DNA from: Burkholderia territorii
GTDB lineage: Bacteria; Pseudomonadota; Gammaproteobacteria; Burkholderiales; Burkholderiaceae
Reading direction: 5' to 3'
Assembly: GCF_902833055.1 (NCBI RefSeq)
Contig: NZ_CADFEJ010000006.1
Span: 186,001 to 250,000, forward strand
DNA length: 64,000 nucleotides
Translations under genes and position numbers: made by a program
Notes under the pieces: generated by a model
Seen by the model: the letters and a program-made list of their open reading frames with translations, nothing else
The model's database searches: none
Told to the model about the DNA's origin: nothing
In this document: piece by piece, positions 43,791 to 53,489 of the stretch
Layout of the letters: every line of letters starts with the position of its first letter
How positions within the stretch are numbered: position 1 is the first letter of the stretch

Positions 43791-46388
43791 ATGAGAATCG
43801 ACAAGCTCACCACCAAGTTCCAGGAAGCACTCGCGGACGCGCAAAGCCTCGCGGCCGGCCGCGACAATCAATACATCGAACCCGTTCACGTGTTGGCGGC
43901 GCTGGTCGCGCAGCAGGACGGCTCCGCCCGCTCGCTGATGTCGCGCGCGGGCGTTCACGTGCAGGCGCTGCAAGGCGCGCTGAACGAAGCCATTTCGCGC
44001 CTGCCGCAAGTCACGGGCACGGGCGGCGACATCCAGGTCGGCCGTGAGCTGGCCGGGTTGCTGAACCAGGCCGACAAGGAAGCGCAAAAGCTCAACGACA
44101 CGTTCATCGCGAGCGAGATGTTCCTGCTCGCCGTGTCCGACGACAAGGGCGAAGCCGGCAAGCTTGCCCGTCAGCACGGCCTCACGCGCAAGGCGCTCGA
44201 AGCCGCGATCGCGGCGGTGCGCGGCGGCTCGCAGGTGCACAGCCAGGATGCGGAAAGCCAGCGCGAGGCGCTGAAGAAATACACGGTCGACCTGACCGAG
44301 CGCGCCCGCGCGGGCAAGCTCGATCCGGTGATCGGCCGCGACGACGAAATTCGCCGCTCGATCCAGATCCTGCAGCGCCGGACCAAGAACAACCCGGTGC
44401 TGATCGGCGAGCCGGGCGTCGGCAAGACCGCGATCGTCGAAGGTCTCGCGCAGCGGATCGTCAACGGCGAAGTGCCCGAGACGCTGAAGGGCAAGCGCGT
44501 GCTGTCGCTCGACATGGCCGCGCTGCTCGCCGGCGCGAAGTATCGCGGCGAGTTCGAGGAGCGCCTGAAGGCCGTGCTCAACGACATCGCGAAGGACGAA
44601 GGCCAGACGATCGTGTTCATCGACGAGATCCACACGATGGTCGGTGCCGGCAAGGCCGAAGGCGCGATGGACGCGGGCAACATGCTGAAGCCGGCGCTGT
44701 CGCGTGGCGAGCTGCACTGCATCGGCGCGACCACGCTCGACGAATACCGCAAGTACATCGAGAAGGACGCCGCGCTCGAGCGCCGCTTCCAGAAGGTGCT
44801 CGTCGACGAGCCGAGCGTCGAGGCGACGATCGCGATCCTGCGCGGGCTGCAGGAAAAGTACGAACTGCACCACGGCGTCGACATCACCGACCCGGCGATC
44901 GTCGCCGCGGCCGAACTGTCGCACCGCTACATCACCGACCGTTTCCTGCCGGACAAGGCGATCGACCTGATCGACGAGGCTGCGTCGAAGATCAAGATGG
45001 AGATCGATTCGAAGCCCGAAGAAATGGACAAGCTCGATCGCCGGCTGATCCAGCTGAAGATCGAACGCGAGGCCGTGAAGAAGGAGCAGGACGAGGCGTC
45101 GCAAAAGCGCCTGCAGCTGATCGAGGAAGAGATCGAACGCCTCGGCCGCGAATATGCGGACCTGGAAGAGATCTGGACCGCCGAGAAGGCAGCGGTGCAG
45201 GGCAGCGCGCAGTTGAAGGAAGAGATCGAGAAGGTGCGGGCCGACATCGCGCGCCTGCAGCGTGAAGGCAAGCTCGAGAAGGTTGCCGAGCTGCAGTACG
45301 GCAAGCTGCCGCAACTCGAGTCGCAACTGAAGCAGGTCACGCAGGCCGAAGAGCAGGAGCAGCACAACCCGACGCGTCCGCGTCTGCTGCGCACGCAGGT
45401 CGGTGCGGAAGAAATCGCGGAGGTCGTGTCGCGTGCAACCGGGATTCCGGTGTCGCGGATGATGCAGGGCGAACGCGAGAAGCTGCTGCACATCGAGGAA
45501 AAGCTGCACGAGCGCGTGGTTGGCCAGGACGAGGCGATCAGCGCGGTGGCGGACGCGATCCGTCGTTCGCGCGCCGGTCTCGCCGATCCGAACCGCCCGT
45601 ACGGCTCGTTCCTGTTCCTCGGCCCGACTGGCGTCGGCAAGACCGAGCTGTGCAAGGCGCTCGCATCGTTCCTGTTCGACTCGGAAGAGCACCTGATCCG
45701 CATCGACATGAGCGAGTTCATGGAGAAGCACAGCGTCGCGCGGCTGATCGGCGCGCCGCCGGGCTATGTCGGCTACGAGGAAGGCGGCTACCTGACGGAA
45801 GCCGTGCGCCGCAAGCCGTACAGCGTGATCCTGCTCGACGAGATCGAGAAGGCGCATCCGGACGTGTTCAACGTGCTGCTGCAAGTGCTCGACGACGGCC
45901 GCATGACCGACGGGCAGGGCCGCACGGTCGACTTCAAGAACACGGTGATCGTGATGACGTCGAACCTCGGCTCGCAGGTGATCCAGGCAATGACGGGTTC
46001 GCCGCAGGAAGAGATCAAGGACGCCGTGTGGCTCGAAGTGAAGCAGCACTTCCGCCCCGAGTTCCTGAACCGGATCGACGACGTCGTCGTGTTCCACGCG
46101 CTCGATCGCAGCAACATCGAATCGATCGCGAAGATCCAGCTCGCGCGCCTGCACGACCGGCTCGCGAAGCTCGACATGGCGCTCGACGTGTCGCCGGCGG
46201 CGCTCGAGCAGATCGGGAAGGTCGGCTACGATCCGCTGTTCGGCGCGCGGCCGCTGAAGCGCGCGATCCAGCAGGAGATCGAGAACCCGGTCGCGAAGCT
46301 GATCCTCGCGGGCCGCTTCGGTCCGAAGGACGTGATCCCGGTCGACGTCAACGACGGCACGTTCGTGTTCGACCGCGTCGTTCACTGA
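43791..46388 (+). CDS. clpB: ATP-dependent disaggregase ClpB
   Basis: 865-residue Hsp100 chaperone that extracts proteins from aggregates with DnaK. Order: N-domain 1-145, first AAA+ with Walker A GEPGVGKT (206-213), coiled-coil M-domain about 400-525 ([33 protein letters not shown]), second AAA+ with Walker A GPTGVGKT (611-618). No ClpP-binding IGF loop is apparent, and the presence of the M-domain separates it from ClpA/ClpC. ATG 43791 has a GGAGG site. A near-perfect sigma-32 promoter lies directly upstream. Confidence 0.98.
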   Translation: MRIDKLTTKFQEALADAQSLAAGRDNQYIEPVHVLAALVAQQDGSARSLMSRAGVHVQALQGALNEAISRLPQVTGTGGDIQVGRELAGLLNQADKEAQKLNDTFIASEMFLLAVSDDKGEAGKLARQHGLTRKALEAAIAAVRGGSQVHSQDAESQREALKKYTVDLTERARAGKLDPVIGRDDEIRRSIQILQRRTKNNPVLIGEPGVGKTAIVEGLAQRIVNGEVPETLKGKRVLSLDMAALLAGAKYRGEFEERLKAVLNDIAKDEGQTIVFIDEIHTMVGAGKAEGAMDAGNMLKPALSRGELHCIGATTLDEYRKYIEKDAALERRFQKVLVDEPSVEATIAILRGLQEKYELHHGVDITDPAIVAAAELSHRYITDRFLPDKAIDLIDEAASKIKMEIDSKPEEMDKLDRRLIQLKIEREAVKKEQDEASQKRLQLIEEEIERLGREYADLEEIWTAEKAAVQGSAQLKEEIEKVRADIARLQREGKLEKVAELQYGKLPQLESQLKQVTQAEEQEQHNPTRPRLLRTQVGAEEIAEVVSRATGIPVSRMMQGEREKLLHIEEKLHERVVGQDEAISAVADAIRRSRAGLADPNRPYGSFLFLGPTGVGKTELCKALASFLFDSEEHLIRIDMSEFMEKHSVARLIGAPPGYVGYEEGGYLTEAVRRKPYSVILLDEIEKAHPDVFNVLLQVLDDGRMTDGQGRTVDFKNTVIVMTSNLGSQVIQAMTGSPQEEIKDAVWLEVKQHFRPEFLNRIDDVVVFHALDRSNIESIAKIQLARLHDRLAKLDMALDVSPAALEQIGKVGYDPLFGARPLKRAIQQEIENPVAKLILAGRFGPKDVIPVDVNDGTFVFDRVVH

Positions 46389-46436
46389 TCGCCGGTGGCC
46401 GCCCGCGCGCCCGGTTCGCACCGGGCGCACAAAAAC

Positions 46437-46462
46437 AAACACCCCGCCCAGGCGGGGTGTTT
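46437..46462. terminator. Bidirectional terminator after clpB
   Basis: AAACACCCCGCC (46437-46448) / GGCGGGGTGTTT (46451-46462) perfect stem between the convergent clpB and YidB-like genes. Confidence 0.9.
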
Positions 46463-46516
46463 GCATATGGGGCGGCCGAAACCGCCGTCGCGGCCGTCAG
46501 GCGGCGCGATGCGTGC

Positions 46517-46948
46517 TCAGGCCTGCTTGTTGCCGCCGAACATGCCGGCGAGCTGCGTGAGCGTGCCGAGCACGTTCGACGTATCGATCTGGCCGCCGGC
46601 CGGCACTTCGCCGTTCGGCGTCGCGCCGTTGACGACGTGCGGCAGCACCTGCGCGAGGATCGACGATGCCTGGGACGGGTCGATGCCGACCTTGCTTGCC
46701 AGCGAGCCGACGACCTCGGAACCGAGCACGTTCTGCAGCGTGTCCGGCGAGATCGGCTGGTTTTCGCCGTTGCCGACCCACGAGCCGATGATGTCGCCGG
46801 CGCCGCCGGCCTTGAACTTCTCGATCAGCCCGTTCAGGCCGCCCGGCTGGTTGTTGATGAATTCGAGCGCGGTCGTGATGAGCGCGCTTTGCGAGTTGCC
46901 GCCGGACTGGCCGCCGATCAGACCGCCAACGATGTCGAGGAGACCCAT
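46517..46948 (-). CDS. YidB family (DUF937) protein
   Basis: 143-residue Gly/Asn-rich protein with the YidB/DUF937 pattern MGLLDIVGGLIGG...NQPGGLNGLIEKFKAGGAGDIIGSWVGNGENQPISPDTLQNVLG. Function unknown. There is no signal peptide. It is a single gene converging on clpB. Confidence 0.88.
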   Translation of the reverse strand: MGLLDIVGGLIGGQSGGNSQSALITTALEFINNQPGGLNGLIEKFKAGGAGDIIGSWVGNGENQPISPDTLQNVLGSEVVGSLASKVGIDPSQASSILAQVLPHVVNGATPNGEVPAGGQIDTSNVLGTLTQLAGMFGGNKQA

Positions 46949-47037
46949 GGTTCTTCACCTTCACAGAAAAGGGCGCCGCAACGACGGCGCCCGTTGATCG
47001 AATGCCGCGCTCACGCGACGCGTGCGCGCGGCGTACA

Positions 47038-47640
47038 TCAGGCGCCCGACGCCGCAGCGGCGGAGGCGGCCTTGTCCTTCTTGCTCTTCTTCTTCGAACC
47101 CTTCGTCGCCTTCGTGGACGACGCTGCGGCCGGCGCGCTCGCGCCCGCATCGGCGGATGCCGCTGCAGCCGCGGCCGCCTTTTCCTTCTTCGACGCGCGC
47201 TTGCTCTTGGCCGGCTTCGACGCCGCTTCCGGCGCGCTGGCGGCCGGGGCCGGCGTGGGCGCCGGCGTAGCGGCCGGCGACGTCGCAGCGGTGCCGGCCG
47301 ACGTCGTGGCCGAGGTGGTCGCCGGCGTCGTCGCGGCCGGCTTCGACAGCTTCACGCCCTTCGGCGGCGCCGATGAGCCGCCGATCGTCAGGCCGTTTTC
47401 CTCGAGATGCCCGACCGACTTCGTGCCGAGACCCTTCACGCGGTTCGCGAGATCGTCCGCGTCCTTGAACGGGCCGTTCTTGGTGCGCTCGTCGATGATC
47501 GCCTTCGACTTCACGGGCCCGAGGCCCTTCACCGATTCGAGCGCGGCCTGGTCGGCCGTGTTGACTTCGACGGCCGCGGCAAGGCCGGCGGCGAGCGACA
47601 GCGACAGCGCGACGAACAGCATCAGCAGCTTTTTCAGCAT
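47038..47640 (-). CDS. ComEA-like exported helix-hairpin-helix protein with basic tail
   Basis: 200-residue protein: signal peptide (MLKKLLMLFVALSLSLAAGLAAA), then a ComEA-type double helix-hairpin-helix at residues 24-88 (VEVNTADQAALESVKGLGPVKSKAIIDERTKNGPF...LANRVKGLGTKSV) that binds DNA without sequence preference. Residues 100-200 are Ala/Thr/Pro-rich and end in lysine clusters such as KGSKKKSKKDK, like histone H1 tails. ComEA pulls DNA into the periplasm during transformation; most homologues stop after the HhH. ATG 47640 is chosen over the in-frame start at 47682. Confidence 0.85.
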   Translation of the reverse strand: MLKKLLMLFVALSLSLAAGLAAAVEVNTADQAALESVKGLGPVKSKAIIDERTKNGPFKDADDLANRVKGLGTKSVGHLEENGLTIGGSSAPPKGVKLSKPAATTPATTSATTSAGTAATSPAATPAPTPAPAASAPEAASKPAKSKRASKKEKAAAAAAASADAGASAPAAASSTKATKGSKKKSKKDKAASAAAASGA

Positions 47641-47884
47641 GGCAAGGGCTCCCTGGTTCTGACGGATGAATGGCTGTTGCAACGGACGGCGCGGCGAGAC
47701 CTGGCCGGGCGTCGCCGTTAAGCATAGGACAAATGCGTGCCCTTTTTAAGACAGGCTGACTGAATCTTGCTGAAGGCTTGCGATGCTGTAAAGGCCGAAA
47801 CCGGCGCCAGTCGCCGATTTTGACCATTGTTTACGGTGTTGAGGGGGCGAGCGGATCGTCGTCGCGCTGGTCGTGCGATCACGC

Positions 47885-47915
47885 TTGACTTAGAGTGAAC
47901 TCTAACTCCTAACCT
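47885..47915 (+). promoter_or_regulatory. MerR-type promoter with 19-base spacer and perfect dyad
   Basis: TTGACT (47885-47890), 19-base spacer, TAACCT (47910-47915). The spacer holds the perfect inverted repeat TTAGAGT-GA-ACTCTAA (47890-47905). A 19-base spacer with a central dyad is the classical architecture activated by MerR proteins. The MerR gene starts 11 bases downstream, so the leader would be only a few bases long. Confidence 0.75.
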
Positions 47916-47925
47916 TGTTCCTGCC

Positions 47926-48387
47926 ATGTCGAAAACCGTATCCCAACCTTCCGCCGCAGGCCCGCTGACGATCGGGCAAGTCGCCGAACTGACGGGCGTG
48001 TCGACGCACACGCTGCGGTACTACGAGCAGGCCGGCCTGCTGCGCGCGATTTCGCGCACGGCGGCCGGGCACCGGCTCTATGCGCCGGCCGACCTTGCCG
48101 GGCTGGCCTTCGTGATGCGCCTGAAGGCGACCGGCATGCCGATCGCGCAGATCCAGGCGTTCGCGGTGCTGCGCGAGCAGGGCGAGTCGACGTTCGGCGC
48201 GCGGCGCGACTTGCTGGTCGCGCATCGCGACGCGGTGCGTGCGCATATCGCGGAGCTGCAGGCGAACCTCGATGCGATCGGCGACAAGATCGCGTACTAC
48301 GAGGCGCAGGGACGGGAAACGGCACGACGGGCGAAACCTTCTCTCTCATTATCGGAACAGGACGGACACGATGGAACGACTCGTTGA
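47926..48387 (+). CDS. MerR family regulator, AdhR/NmlR-like
   Basis: 153-residue MerR regulator: N-terminal winged helix (LTIGQVAELTGVSTHTLRYYEQAGLLRAISRTAAGHRLYAPADL), then a dimerisation coiled coil (about residues 85-135). No metal-binding cysteines are present, so it is not a metal sensor; there is no cysteine at all in the mature sequence. The gene overlaps the next gene, a carboxymuconolactone-decarboxylase homologue, by 17 bases. The same pairing (adhR-yraC) occurs in Bacillus, where AdhR answers aldehydes. The sensed compound here is unknown. Confidence 0.88.
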   Translation: MSKTVSQPSAAGPLTIGQVAELTGVSTHTLRYYEQAGLLRAISRTAAGHRLYAPADLAGLAFVMRLKATGMPIAQIQAFAVLREQGESTFGARRDLLVAHRDAVRAHIAELQANLDAIGDKIAYYEAQGRETARRAKPSLSLSEQDGHDGTTR

Positions 48388-48805
48388 GGATCGCTACACG
48401 CGCGGCTGGAACAAACTGAAGGAAATCGACGGCGAAGTGGGCGAACGCGTGATCGCGGCGCTTGCGCCGATCGCACCGGACTTCGCGCGGCTCCTGGTCG
48501 AATTCAGTTTCGGCGACATCTACAGCCGGCCGCAGCTCGACCTGAAAGCGCGCGAAATTGCGACGATCGCCGCGCTGGCCGCGCTCGGCAACGCGCAGCC
48601 GCAATTGAAGGTGCATATCGAGGCCGCGCTGAACGTCGGTTGCACGCGCAACGAGATCGTCGAGGTGTTCATGCAGATGGCCGTGTATGCGGGGATGCCG
48701 GCCGCGCTGAACGCATTGTTTGCCGCGCACGAGGTATTCAAGCGGCGCGACGAGGCGGCCGGCGTGACGGACGCCGCGAACGAAGCGGCCGGGCAGCCCG
48801 CATGA
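48371..48805 (+). CDS. Carboxymuconolactone decarboxylase family protein
   Basis: 144-residue AhpD-fold protein (MERLVEDRYTRGWNKLKEIDGEVGERVIAALAPIAPDFARLLVEFSFGDIYSRPQLDLKAREIATIAALAALGNAQPQLKVHI; NVGCTRNEIVEVFMQMAVYAGMPAALNAL). It resembles the gamma-carboxymuconolactone decarboxylase branch rather than AhpD, because the CxxC of AhpD is missing and only one Cys (VGCTRNE) remains. It is translationally coupled to the upstream MerR gene, so a role in detoxifying reactive carbonyls is more likely than aromatic catabolism. Confidence 0.88.
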   Translation: MERLVEDRYTRGWNKLKEIDGEVGERVIAALAPIAPDFARLLVEFSFGDIYSRPQLDLKAREIATIAALAALGNAQPQLKVHIEAALNVGCTRNEIVEVFMQMAVYAGMPAALNALFAAHEVFKRRDEAAGVTDAANEAAGQPA

Positions 48806-48824
48806 CGAAGCGTGCGCTTACGCG

Positions 48825-50756
48825 TCACGCGCGGTGCGGCGCGACGATCCGGTGCTTCGCGATGCGCCGGTACAGCGTCGCGCGCGACATGCCGAGCGCG
48901 TGCGCGGCCGCGTCGGGCCGCCAGCGGTGCGCGGTGAGTGCCGCGACGATGCGGCCGCGTTCGTCGTCGGGCAGCGCGCCGGCCGGACCGGCACCGAGCC
49001 GCGCGACGAGATCGGCCGGCAGGTCGCGCAGCGTCACGCGCGCGGTATCGCACACCGCGCACGCGTAGCGCAACACGTTGCGCAGTTGGCGCACGTTGCC
49101 GGGCCACGCGTACGCGGCGAGTTGTTCGGCGAGCGCCGGGTCGAGCGTGAGCACGTGGCCCGTCGCCTGCGCTTCCTCGGCGAATACCGCGGCGATCACG
49201 TCGCGCACGTCCGCGCGCTCGCGCAGCGGCGGCAGTTCGAACGTCGCGCCGCTCAGCCGGTAATACAGATCCTCGCGGAACGTGCCGTCGGCCACCATCG
49301 CGGCGAGATCGCGGTGCGTCGCGCAGATCACGTCGAGATCGACGCGCACGGGCGTATCGCTGCCGAGCGGCACGACTTCGCCGTCGGCGAGCACGCGCAG
49401 CAGGCGCGTCTGGAGCGCGAGCGGCATGTCGCCGATTTCGTCCAGAAACAGCGTGCCGCCGTCGGCGAGCGCGATCTTGCCGCGTGCGCCGTGCTTGCGT
49501 GCGCCGGTGAACGCGCCGGCCGCGTAGCCGAACAGCTCGCTTTCGATCAGCGCCTCGGGCAGCGCGCCGCAGTTGACCGCGACGAACGGCCGTGCGCGCC
49601 GTGCACCGGCATCGTGGATCGCGCGGGCGAATACTTCCTTACCGGCGCCGGTTTCACCCAGCACCAGAATCGGCAGCCGCTTGCTCGCGACCCGCAACGC
49701 AAGTTCGGCCTGTTGAGCGACGCGCGTGTCGCTGCTGTGCAGGAACGGTGTCAGCGCGCCGACGTGGCGCTGCGCGGCGCCGGGGCGGCGCGATGCCGGG
49801 GCGGCCCGTGCCGTGCCGGTTTCGCGGCCGGTGCGCCGTAGCGGCGCGCGCAGCCGCGCATAGAGCGGAGCGCCGGTCGCGCGCAGCCGCAGCGCGATGA
49901 TCGTATCGAGCCGCGCGGCATCGCGCAGCGGCATTTCGGTCGCATCGAAGATCTCGTCGATATGGCGCGGTTCGCGCAGCGCGGGCAGCGCGTCGCGTGC
50001 CGGCCGGTTCGACGCGACGATGTTGCCGCATTCGTCGAACGCGATCAGCCATTCGGGCTGCGCCTCGACGTAATGACGATTCGGATGCCCAAACAATATC
50101 CAGTGCTGTGCGGTGCTGTGCACGAAGTAGCCGTCCTCGATCAGCGCCGCGCTTTGCCGAACGAGCTGGTACACGAGACGCTGGCTGTCGCGGCCGTCCG
50201 GCGACTGGACGGCCGACGCGTCGAGCACGCCGATCAGTTCGCCGCCGGGCGCGAAGATCGGGGCCGCACTGCAGGTGAGCGTGGTGAACGCGGCGCGGAA
50301 GTGGTCGGTCTTGTGCACGGTGATCGGTGCGAGATCGGTCAGCACGCTCGCGACCCCGCAGGTGCCTTCCTCGCTTTCCGACCAGCACGATCCGATGTGC
50401 AGCCCCGCATGACGGAAGTCGTGGCGACGTTCGCGATCGATCCGGTAGTCGATCGTCACGCCGTGCGCGTCGGTCAGCATCACGCAGTAATCGGCGACGC
50501 GAATCATGTCGTGCAGGCGCGTCAGGCACTGGCCCGATGCGCGCAGGAACGCTTCCTCCTTGTCGCGCACCTCGCGCAGCTCGGCCGCGGTCAGCACGCG
50601 CGGGCCGATCGACGACGCGGGGTCGAGCGCGTAGCGCTCGAGCGAGCGCTGCCACGACGACACCAGGCGCGCGGAATCGGCCGGCGCGGGCAGGCGCCCG
50701 GCGAGCGCGCCGAGCACACGGTCGGCGTGCTGGGCCTGGGGGACGGCATAGGGCAT
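48825..50756 (-). CDS. acoR: Sigma-54-dependent activator of the acetoin operon
   Basis: 643-residue enhancer-binding protein: N-terminal GAF-like sensor (about residues 60-210), second sensor region to about 300, central AAA+ domain (Walker [18 protein letters not shown], the sigma-54 contact motif GAFTGA, Walker [15 protein letters not shown]) and a C-terminal Fis-type helix-turn-helix ([35 protein letters not shown]). It is divergent from acoX-acoA-acoB-acoC, whose promoter is of the sigma-54 type. ATG 50756 starts the conserved part; the frame to 50804 adds 16 unconserved residues. Confidence 0.94.
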   Translation of the reverse strand: MPYAVPQAQHADRVLGALAGRLPAPADSARLVSSWQRSLERYALDPASSIGPRVLTAAELREVRDKEEAFLRASGQCLTRLHDMIRVADYCVMLTDAHGVTIDYRIDRERRHDFRHAGLHIGSCWSESEEGTCGVASVLTDLAPITVHKTDHFRAAFTTLTCSAAPIFAPGGELIGVLDASAVQSPDGRDSQRLVYQLVRQSAALIEDGYFVHSTAQHWILFGHPNRHYVEAQPEWLIAFDECGNIVASNRPARDALPALREPRHIDEIFDATEMPLRDAARLDTIIALRLRATGAPLYARLRAPLRRTGRETGTARAAPASRRPGAAQRHVGALTPFLHSSDTRVAQQAELALRVASKRLPILVLGETGAGKEVFARAIHDAGARRARPFVAVNCGALPEALIESELFGYAAGAFTGARKHGARGKIALADGGTLFLDEIGDMPLALQTRLLRVLADGEVVPLGSDTPVRVDLDVICATHRDLAAMVADGTFREDLYYRLSGATFELPPLRERADVRDVIAAVFAEEAQATGHVLTLDPALAEQLAAYAWPGNVRQLRNVLRYACAVCDTARVTLRDLPADLVARLGAGPAGALPDDERGRIVAALTAHRWRPDAAAHALGMSRATLYRRIAKHRIVAPHRA

Positions 50757-50848
50757 GGTCGGCTCCGGTTCCGTACGGCGGGGAATTCGATGTTCTTGTA
50801 GCACATCCGCCTGCGCCGATCACATTGCATCGCAGCACGCGCGCGACG

Positions 50849-50898
50849 TGAGACGTTCGTCTCAGCGGCATCTCAGCCGCTCTCGCGACGCTGAGACG
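50849..50898. promoter_or_regulatory. Upstream activator sites, probably for AcoR
   Basis: Perfect dyad TGAGACG-TT-CGTCTCA (50849-50864), then TCTCAGC (50871-50877) and another TGAGACG (50892-50898). A further TGAGACG lies at 51030-51036. The repeats sit 110-300 bases before the sigma-54 promoter, as enhancers do. Confidence 0.7.
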
Positions 50899-51143
50899 CA
50901 CGGGCATGCCACGCGTGCGGGCGACCAACCTCACGGCGTTGCGCGCCGCGCCGCGATGCGCGCGGCTTGCCGGCGCGACGCGCATCCGGGCGAAGGTGCC
51001 GAAACCGGCGCGCCGGGAGATCGACGGCGTGAGACGCGCGGACGATTTCGCGGGCGTCGGGCGATCGCGGCAGCAGGCTGGCGATGGGCGGCACCGCCGC
51101 CGCGCCAGTCTGCAAGCGGGTTTCGCGGTCGTTGCACGCGCGG

Positions 51144-51159
51144 TGGCACGCCGCTTGCA
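51144..51159 (+). promoter_or_regulatory. Sigma-54 promoter of the aco operon
   Basis: TGGCACG (51144-51150), four bases, TTGCA (51155-51159): a full match to the -24/-12 consensus TGGCACG-N4-TTGCW with correct GG-GC spacing. Confidence 0.92.
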
Positions 51160-51277
51160 GATGTCACGGCAAGCCCGGCGCGGTTGCGTCGGCGACGACG
51201 GTCCGCTGCCCTCGACGACGGCGGACGACACATGCAGGGCCGGCGCGAGCGCCGGTCCACTGGATGGAGACAAACCC

Positions 51278-52336
51278 GTGACGACGCCCGTGACCGTCGG
51301 CGTGATCGCGAACCCCGCATCGGGGCGCGACATCCGCCGCCTGACGACGCATGCATCCGTGTTCCCGACGGCGGAGAAAGCCAACATGGTCGTGCGCCTG
51401 CTTGCCGGCCTCGGCGCGATGGGCGTCGAGCGCGTGCTGACCTTGCGCGACAAGACGGGCATCTCGACGCTGCTGATGCGTGCGCTCGATACGCATCGCG
51501 CGGTCGCGCCGCACGAGCGCTGGCCCGCCGTCGAATTCGTCGACCTGCCGATCTCCGATTCCGTCGCCGACACGCACGCGGGCGCCGCCTACATGCGCCG
51601 GATGGAAGTCGCGCTGATCGTCGTGCTCGGCGGCGACGGCACCCATCGCGCGGTCGCCGCGCATTGCGGCGCGACGCCGCTCGTCGCGCTGTCCACCGGC
51701 ACCAACAACGCGTTTCCCGAGTATCGCGAGGCGACCGTCGCGGGCGTCGCGGCAGGGCTCGCCGCGACCGGCGTCGTGCCGGCCGAGGTCGCGTTCGCGC
51801 GCAACAAGCGGCTCGTCGTGCGCTGCACGGCAGGCGCGAGCGCGGGGCGTGAGGAGATCGCGCTCGTCGACGTGTGCGCGGCCCGCCAGCGCTTCATCGG
51901 TGCGCGCGCGATCTCGGGGCCCGACGACATCGACTCGCTCTATCTGACTTTCGCGGAGCCGGACGGCATCGGCCTGTCCGCGCTCGGCGGCGCGTGGGCG
52001 CCGCTCGAGCGCAGCGCGCCGCACGGGCTCGCGATGCGTTTCGCCGCCGACGGCAAGCACGCCGGCACGCCGCTCGTCGCGCCGATCGCCCCCGGGCGCG
52101 TCGATCGTGTCGTGATGCGCAGCTGCGAGCGGCTCGAACCGGGCGCGTGGCAGACGATCCCGTTCGAGCACGGCACGCTCGCGTTCGATGGCGAGCGCGA
52201 GATCGAGGTCACGCGCGGCGACCGCTACGAGATCGCGCTCGACTGGCGCGGGCCGCTGACCGTCGATGTCGGCCGCACGCTGCGTTACGCGTCGTCGCGG
52301 CAGTTGTTGCGCGATGCCGGCGGGTGGCGCGGCTGA
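51278..52336 (+). CDS. acoX: AcoX, ATP-NAD kinase-like protein of the acetoin operon
   Basis: 352-residue protein with an NAD-kinase-like fold: VGVIANPASGRDIRR near the N-terminus and the diagnostic GGDGTHR in LIVVLGGDGTHRAVAAHCG. AcoX is conserved in acetoin catabolic operons but its reaction is not established. The frame is open far upstream, but the segment before 51278 covers the sigma-54 promoter. The GTG at 51278, preceded by a weak GGAGA, starts at the conserved VTVGVIANPASG. First gene of the operon. Confidence 0.9.
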   Translation: MTTPVTVGVIANPASGRDIRRLTTHASVFPTAEKANMVVRLLAGLGAMGVERVLTLRDKTGISTLLMRALDTHRAVAPHERWPAVEFVDLPISDSVADTHAGAAYMRRMEVALIVVLGGDGTHRAVAAHCGATPLVALSTGTNNAFPEYREATVAGVAAGLAATGVVPAEVAFARNKRLVVRCTAGASAGREEIALVDVCAARQRFIGARAISGPDDIDSLYLTFAEPDGIGLSALGGAWAPLERSAPHGLAMRFAADGKHAGTPLVAPIAPGRVDRVVMRSCERLEPGAWQTIPFEHGTLAFDGEREIEVTRGDRYEIALDWRGPLTVDVGRTLRYASSRQLLRDAGGWRG

Positions 52337-52437
52337 CCACGGCTTCACGTTTCACCGGCGGCCGCGGCCGCCGTGCAATCCGTCGCCGGGGCGTTGCCGC
52401 GGCGGCATTCGCAGTCAGACCTACTCAGGAGACACAC

Positions 52438-53421
52438 ATGACCGTTTCGACACATCTCGGCCGGGACACGCTGCTGGAAGCCTACCGGCTGATGCGCACG
52501 ATCCGCGAATTCGAGGAGCGCCTGCACGTCGAGTTCGCGACCGGCGAAATCCCCGGCTTCGTTCATTTGTACGCCGGCGAGGAGGCCTCCGCCGTCGGCA
52601 CGATGCTGCACCTCGGCCTTGAAGACTATGTCGCCACCACGCATCGCGGACACGGCCACTGCATCGCGAAAGGCGTGGACGTGCACGGGATGATGGCCGA
52701 GATCTACGGCAAGAAGACGGGCGTCTGCCACGGCAAGGGCGGCTCGATGCACATCGCCGACCTGTCGATGGGCATGCTCGGCGCGAACGGGATCGTCGGC
52801 GCGGGCGGCCCGCTCGTGTGCGGCGCGGCGCTCGCGGCCAAGCACAAGAAGACGGGCGGCGTCGGCGTGTGCTTCTTTGGCGACGGCGCGTCGAACCAGG
52901 GCGTGATCTTCGAATCGATGAACCTCGCGTCGGTGTGGCGGCTGCCGGCGATCTTCGTGGCCGAAAACAACGGTTATGCGGAAGCGACGTCGTCGAGCTG
53001 GTCGGTCGCGACCGACAACATCGCCGACCGCGCGAACGGCTTCGGGATGCCGGGCGTGATCGTCGACGGCTTCGACTTCTTCGCGGTGCACGAGGCGCTC
53101 GGCGAAGCGGTCGCACGCGCGCGCAACGGTGGCGGCCCGACGCTCGTCGAGGTGAAGTTCACCCGCTATTTCGGTCACTTCGAAGGCGACGCGCAGACCT
53201 ATCGCGCGCCGGGCGAAGTGCAGAAGCTGCGCGACGAGAAGGACTGCCTGAAGCATTTCGAAGCGCGCGTGGTACGTGCCGAAGTGCTGACGACCGACGA
53301 GCTGCGCGCGGTCGATGCGCAGGTGAAGTCGTTGATCGACGACGCGGTCGCGCAGGCGAAGGCCGCGCCGCTGCCCGACGCGGCCGACCTGCTGACCGAC
53401 GTGTACGTGTCGTACCCGTGA
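52438..53421 (+). CDS. acoA: Acetoin dehydrogenase E1 alpha subunit
   Basis: 327-residue ThDP-dependent E1 alpha chain that cleaves acetoin to acetaldehyde and an acetyl unit. The ThDP/Mg motif is GDGASNQGVIFESMNLASVWRLPAIFVAENNGYAEAT; also HRGHGHCIAKGVDVHGMMAEIYGKKTGVCHGKGGSMH. The ATG at 52438 has a CAGGAGAC ribosome site. Works as heterotetramer with AcoB. Confidence 0.96.
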   Translation: MTVSTHLGRDTLLEAYRLMRTIREFEERLHVEFATGEIPGFVHLYAGEEASAVGTMLHLGLEDYVATTHRGHGHCIAKGVDVHGMMAEIYGKKTGVCHGKGGSMHIADLSMGMLGANGIVGAGGPLVCGAALAAKHKKTGGVGVCFFGDGASNQGVIFESMNLASVWRLPAIFVAENNGYAEATSSSWSVATDNIADRANGFGMPGVIVDGFDFFAVHEALGEAVARARNGGGPTLVEVKFTRYFGHFEGDAQTYRAPGEVQKLRDEKDCLKHFEARVVRAEVLTTDELRAVDAQVKSLIDDAVAQAKAAPLPDAADLLTDVYVSYP

Positions 53422-53489
53422 GCGCGATGTGACATGGCGGCCACCGGCCCGCGGCCGGCATGGCGAAACCAATATTCCAGGAGACGGAC

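Larger units (their letters stand above)
50757..51277. other. acoR/acoX regulatory region
   Basis: 521 bases without a supported gene. It contains TGAGACG-type repeats (50849-50898 and 51030-51036) and a -24/-12 promoter (51144-51159). The predicted acoX leader is about 105 bases. Confidence 0.7.

Noticed and set aside
43764-46466. Minus-strand open frame of about 900 codons opposite clpB
   Set aside because: It is the antisense shadow of clpB, with no initiation signals or recognisable domain.
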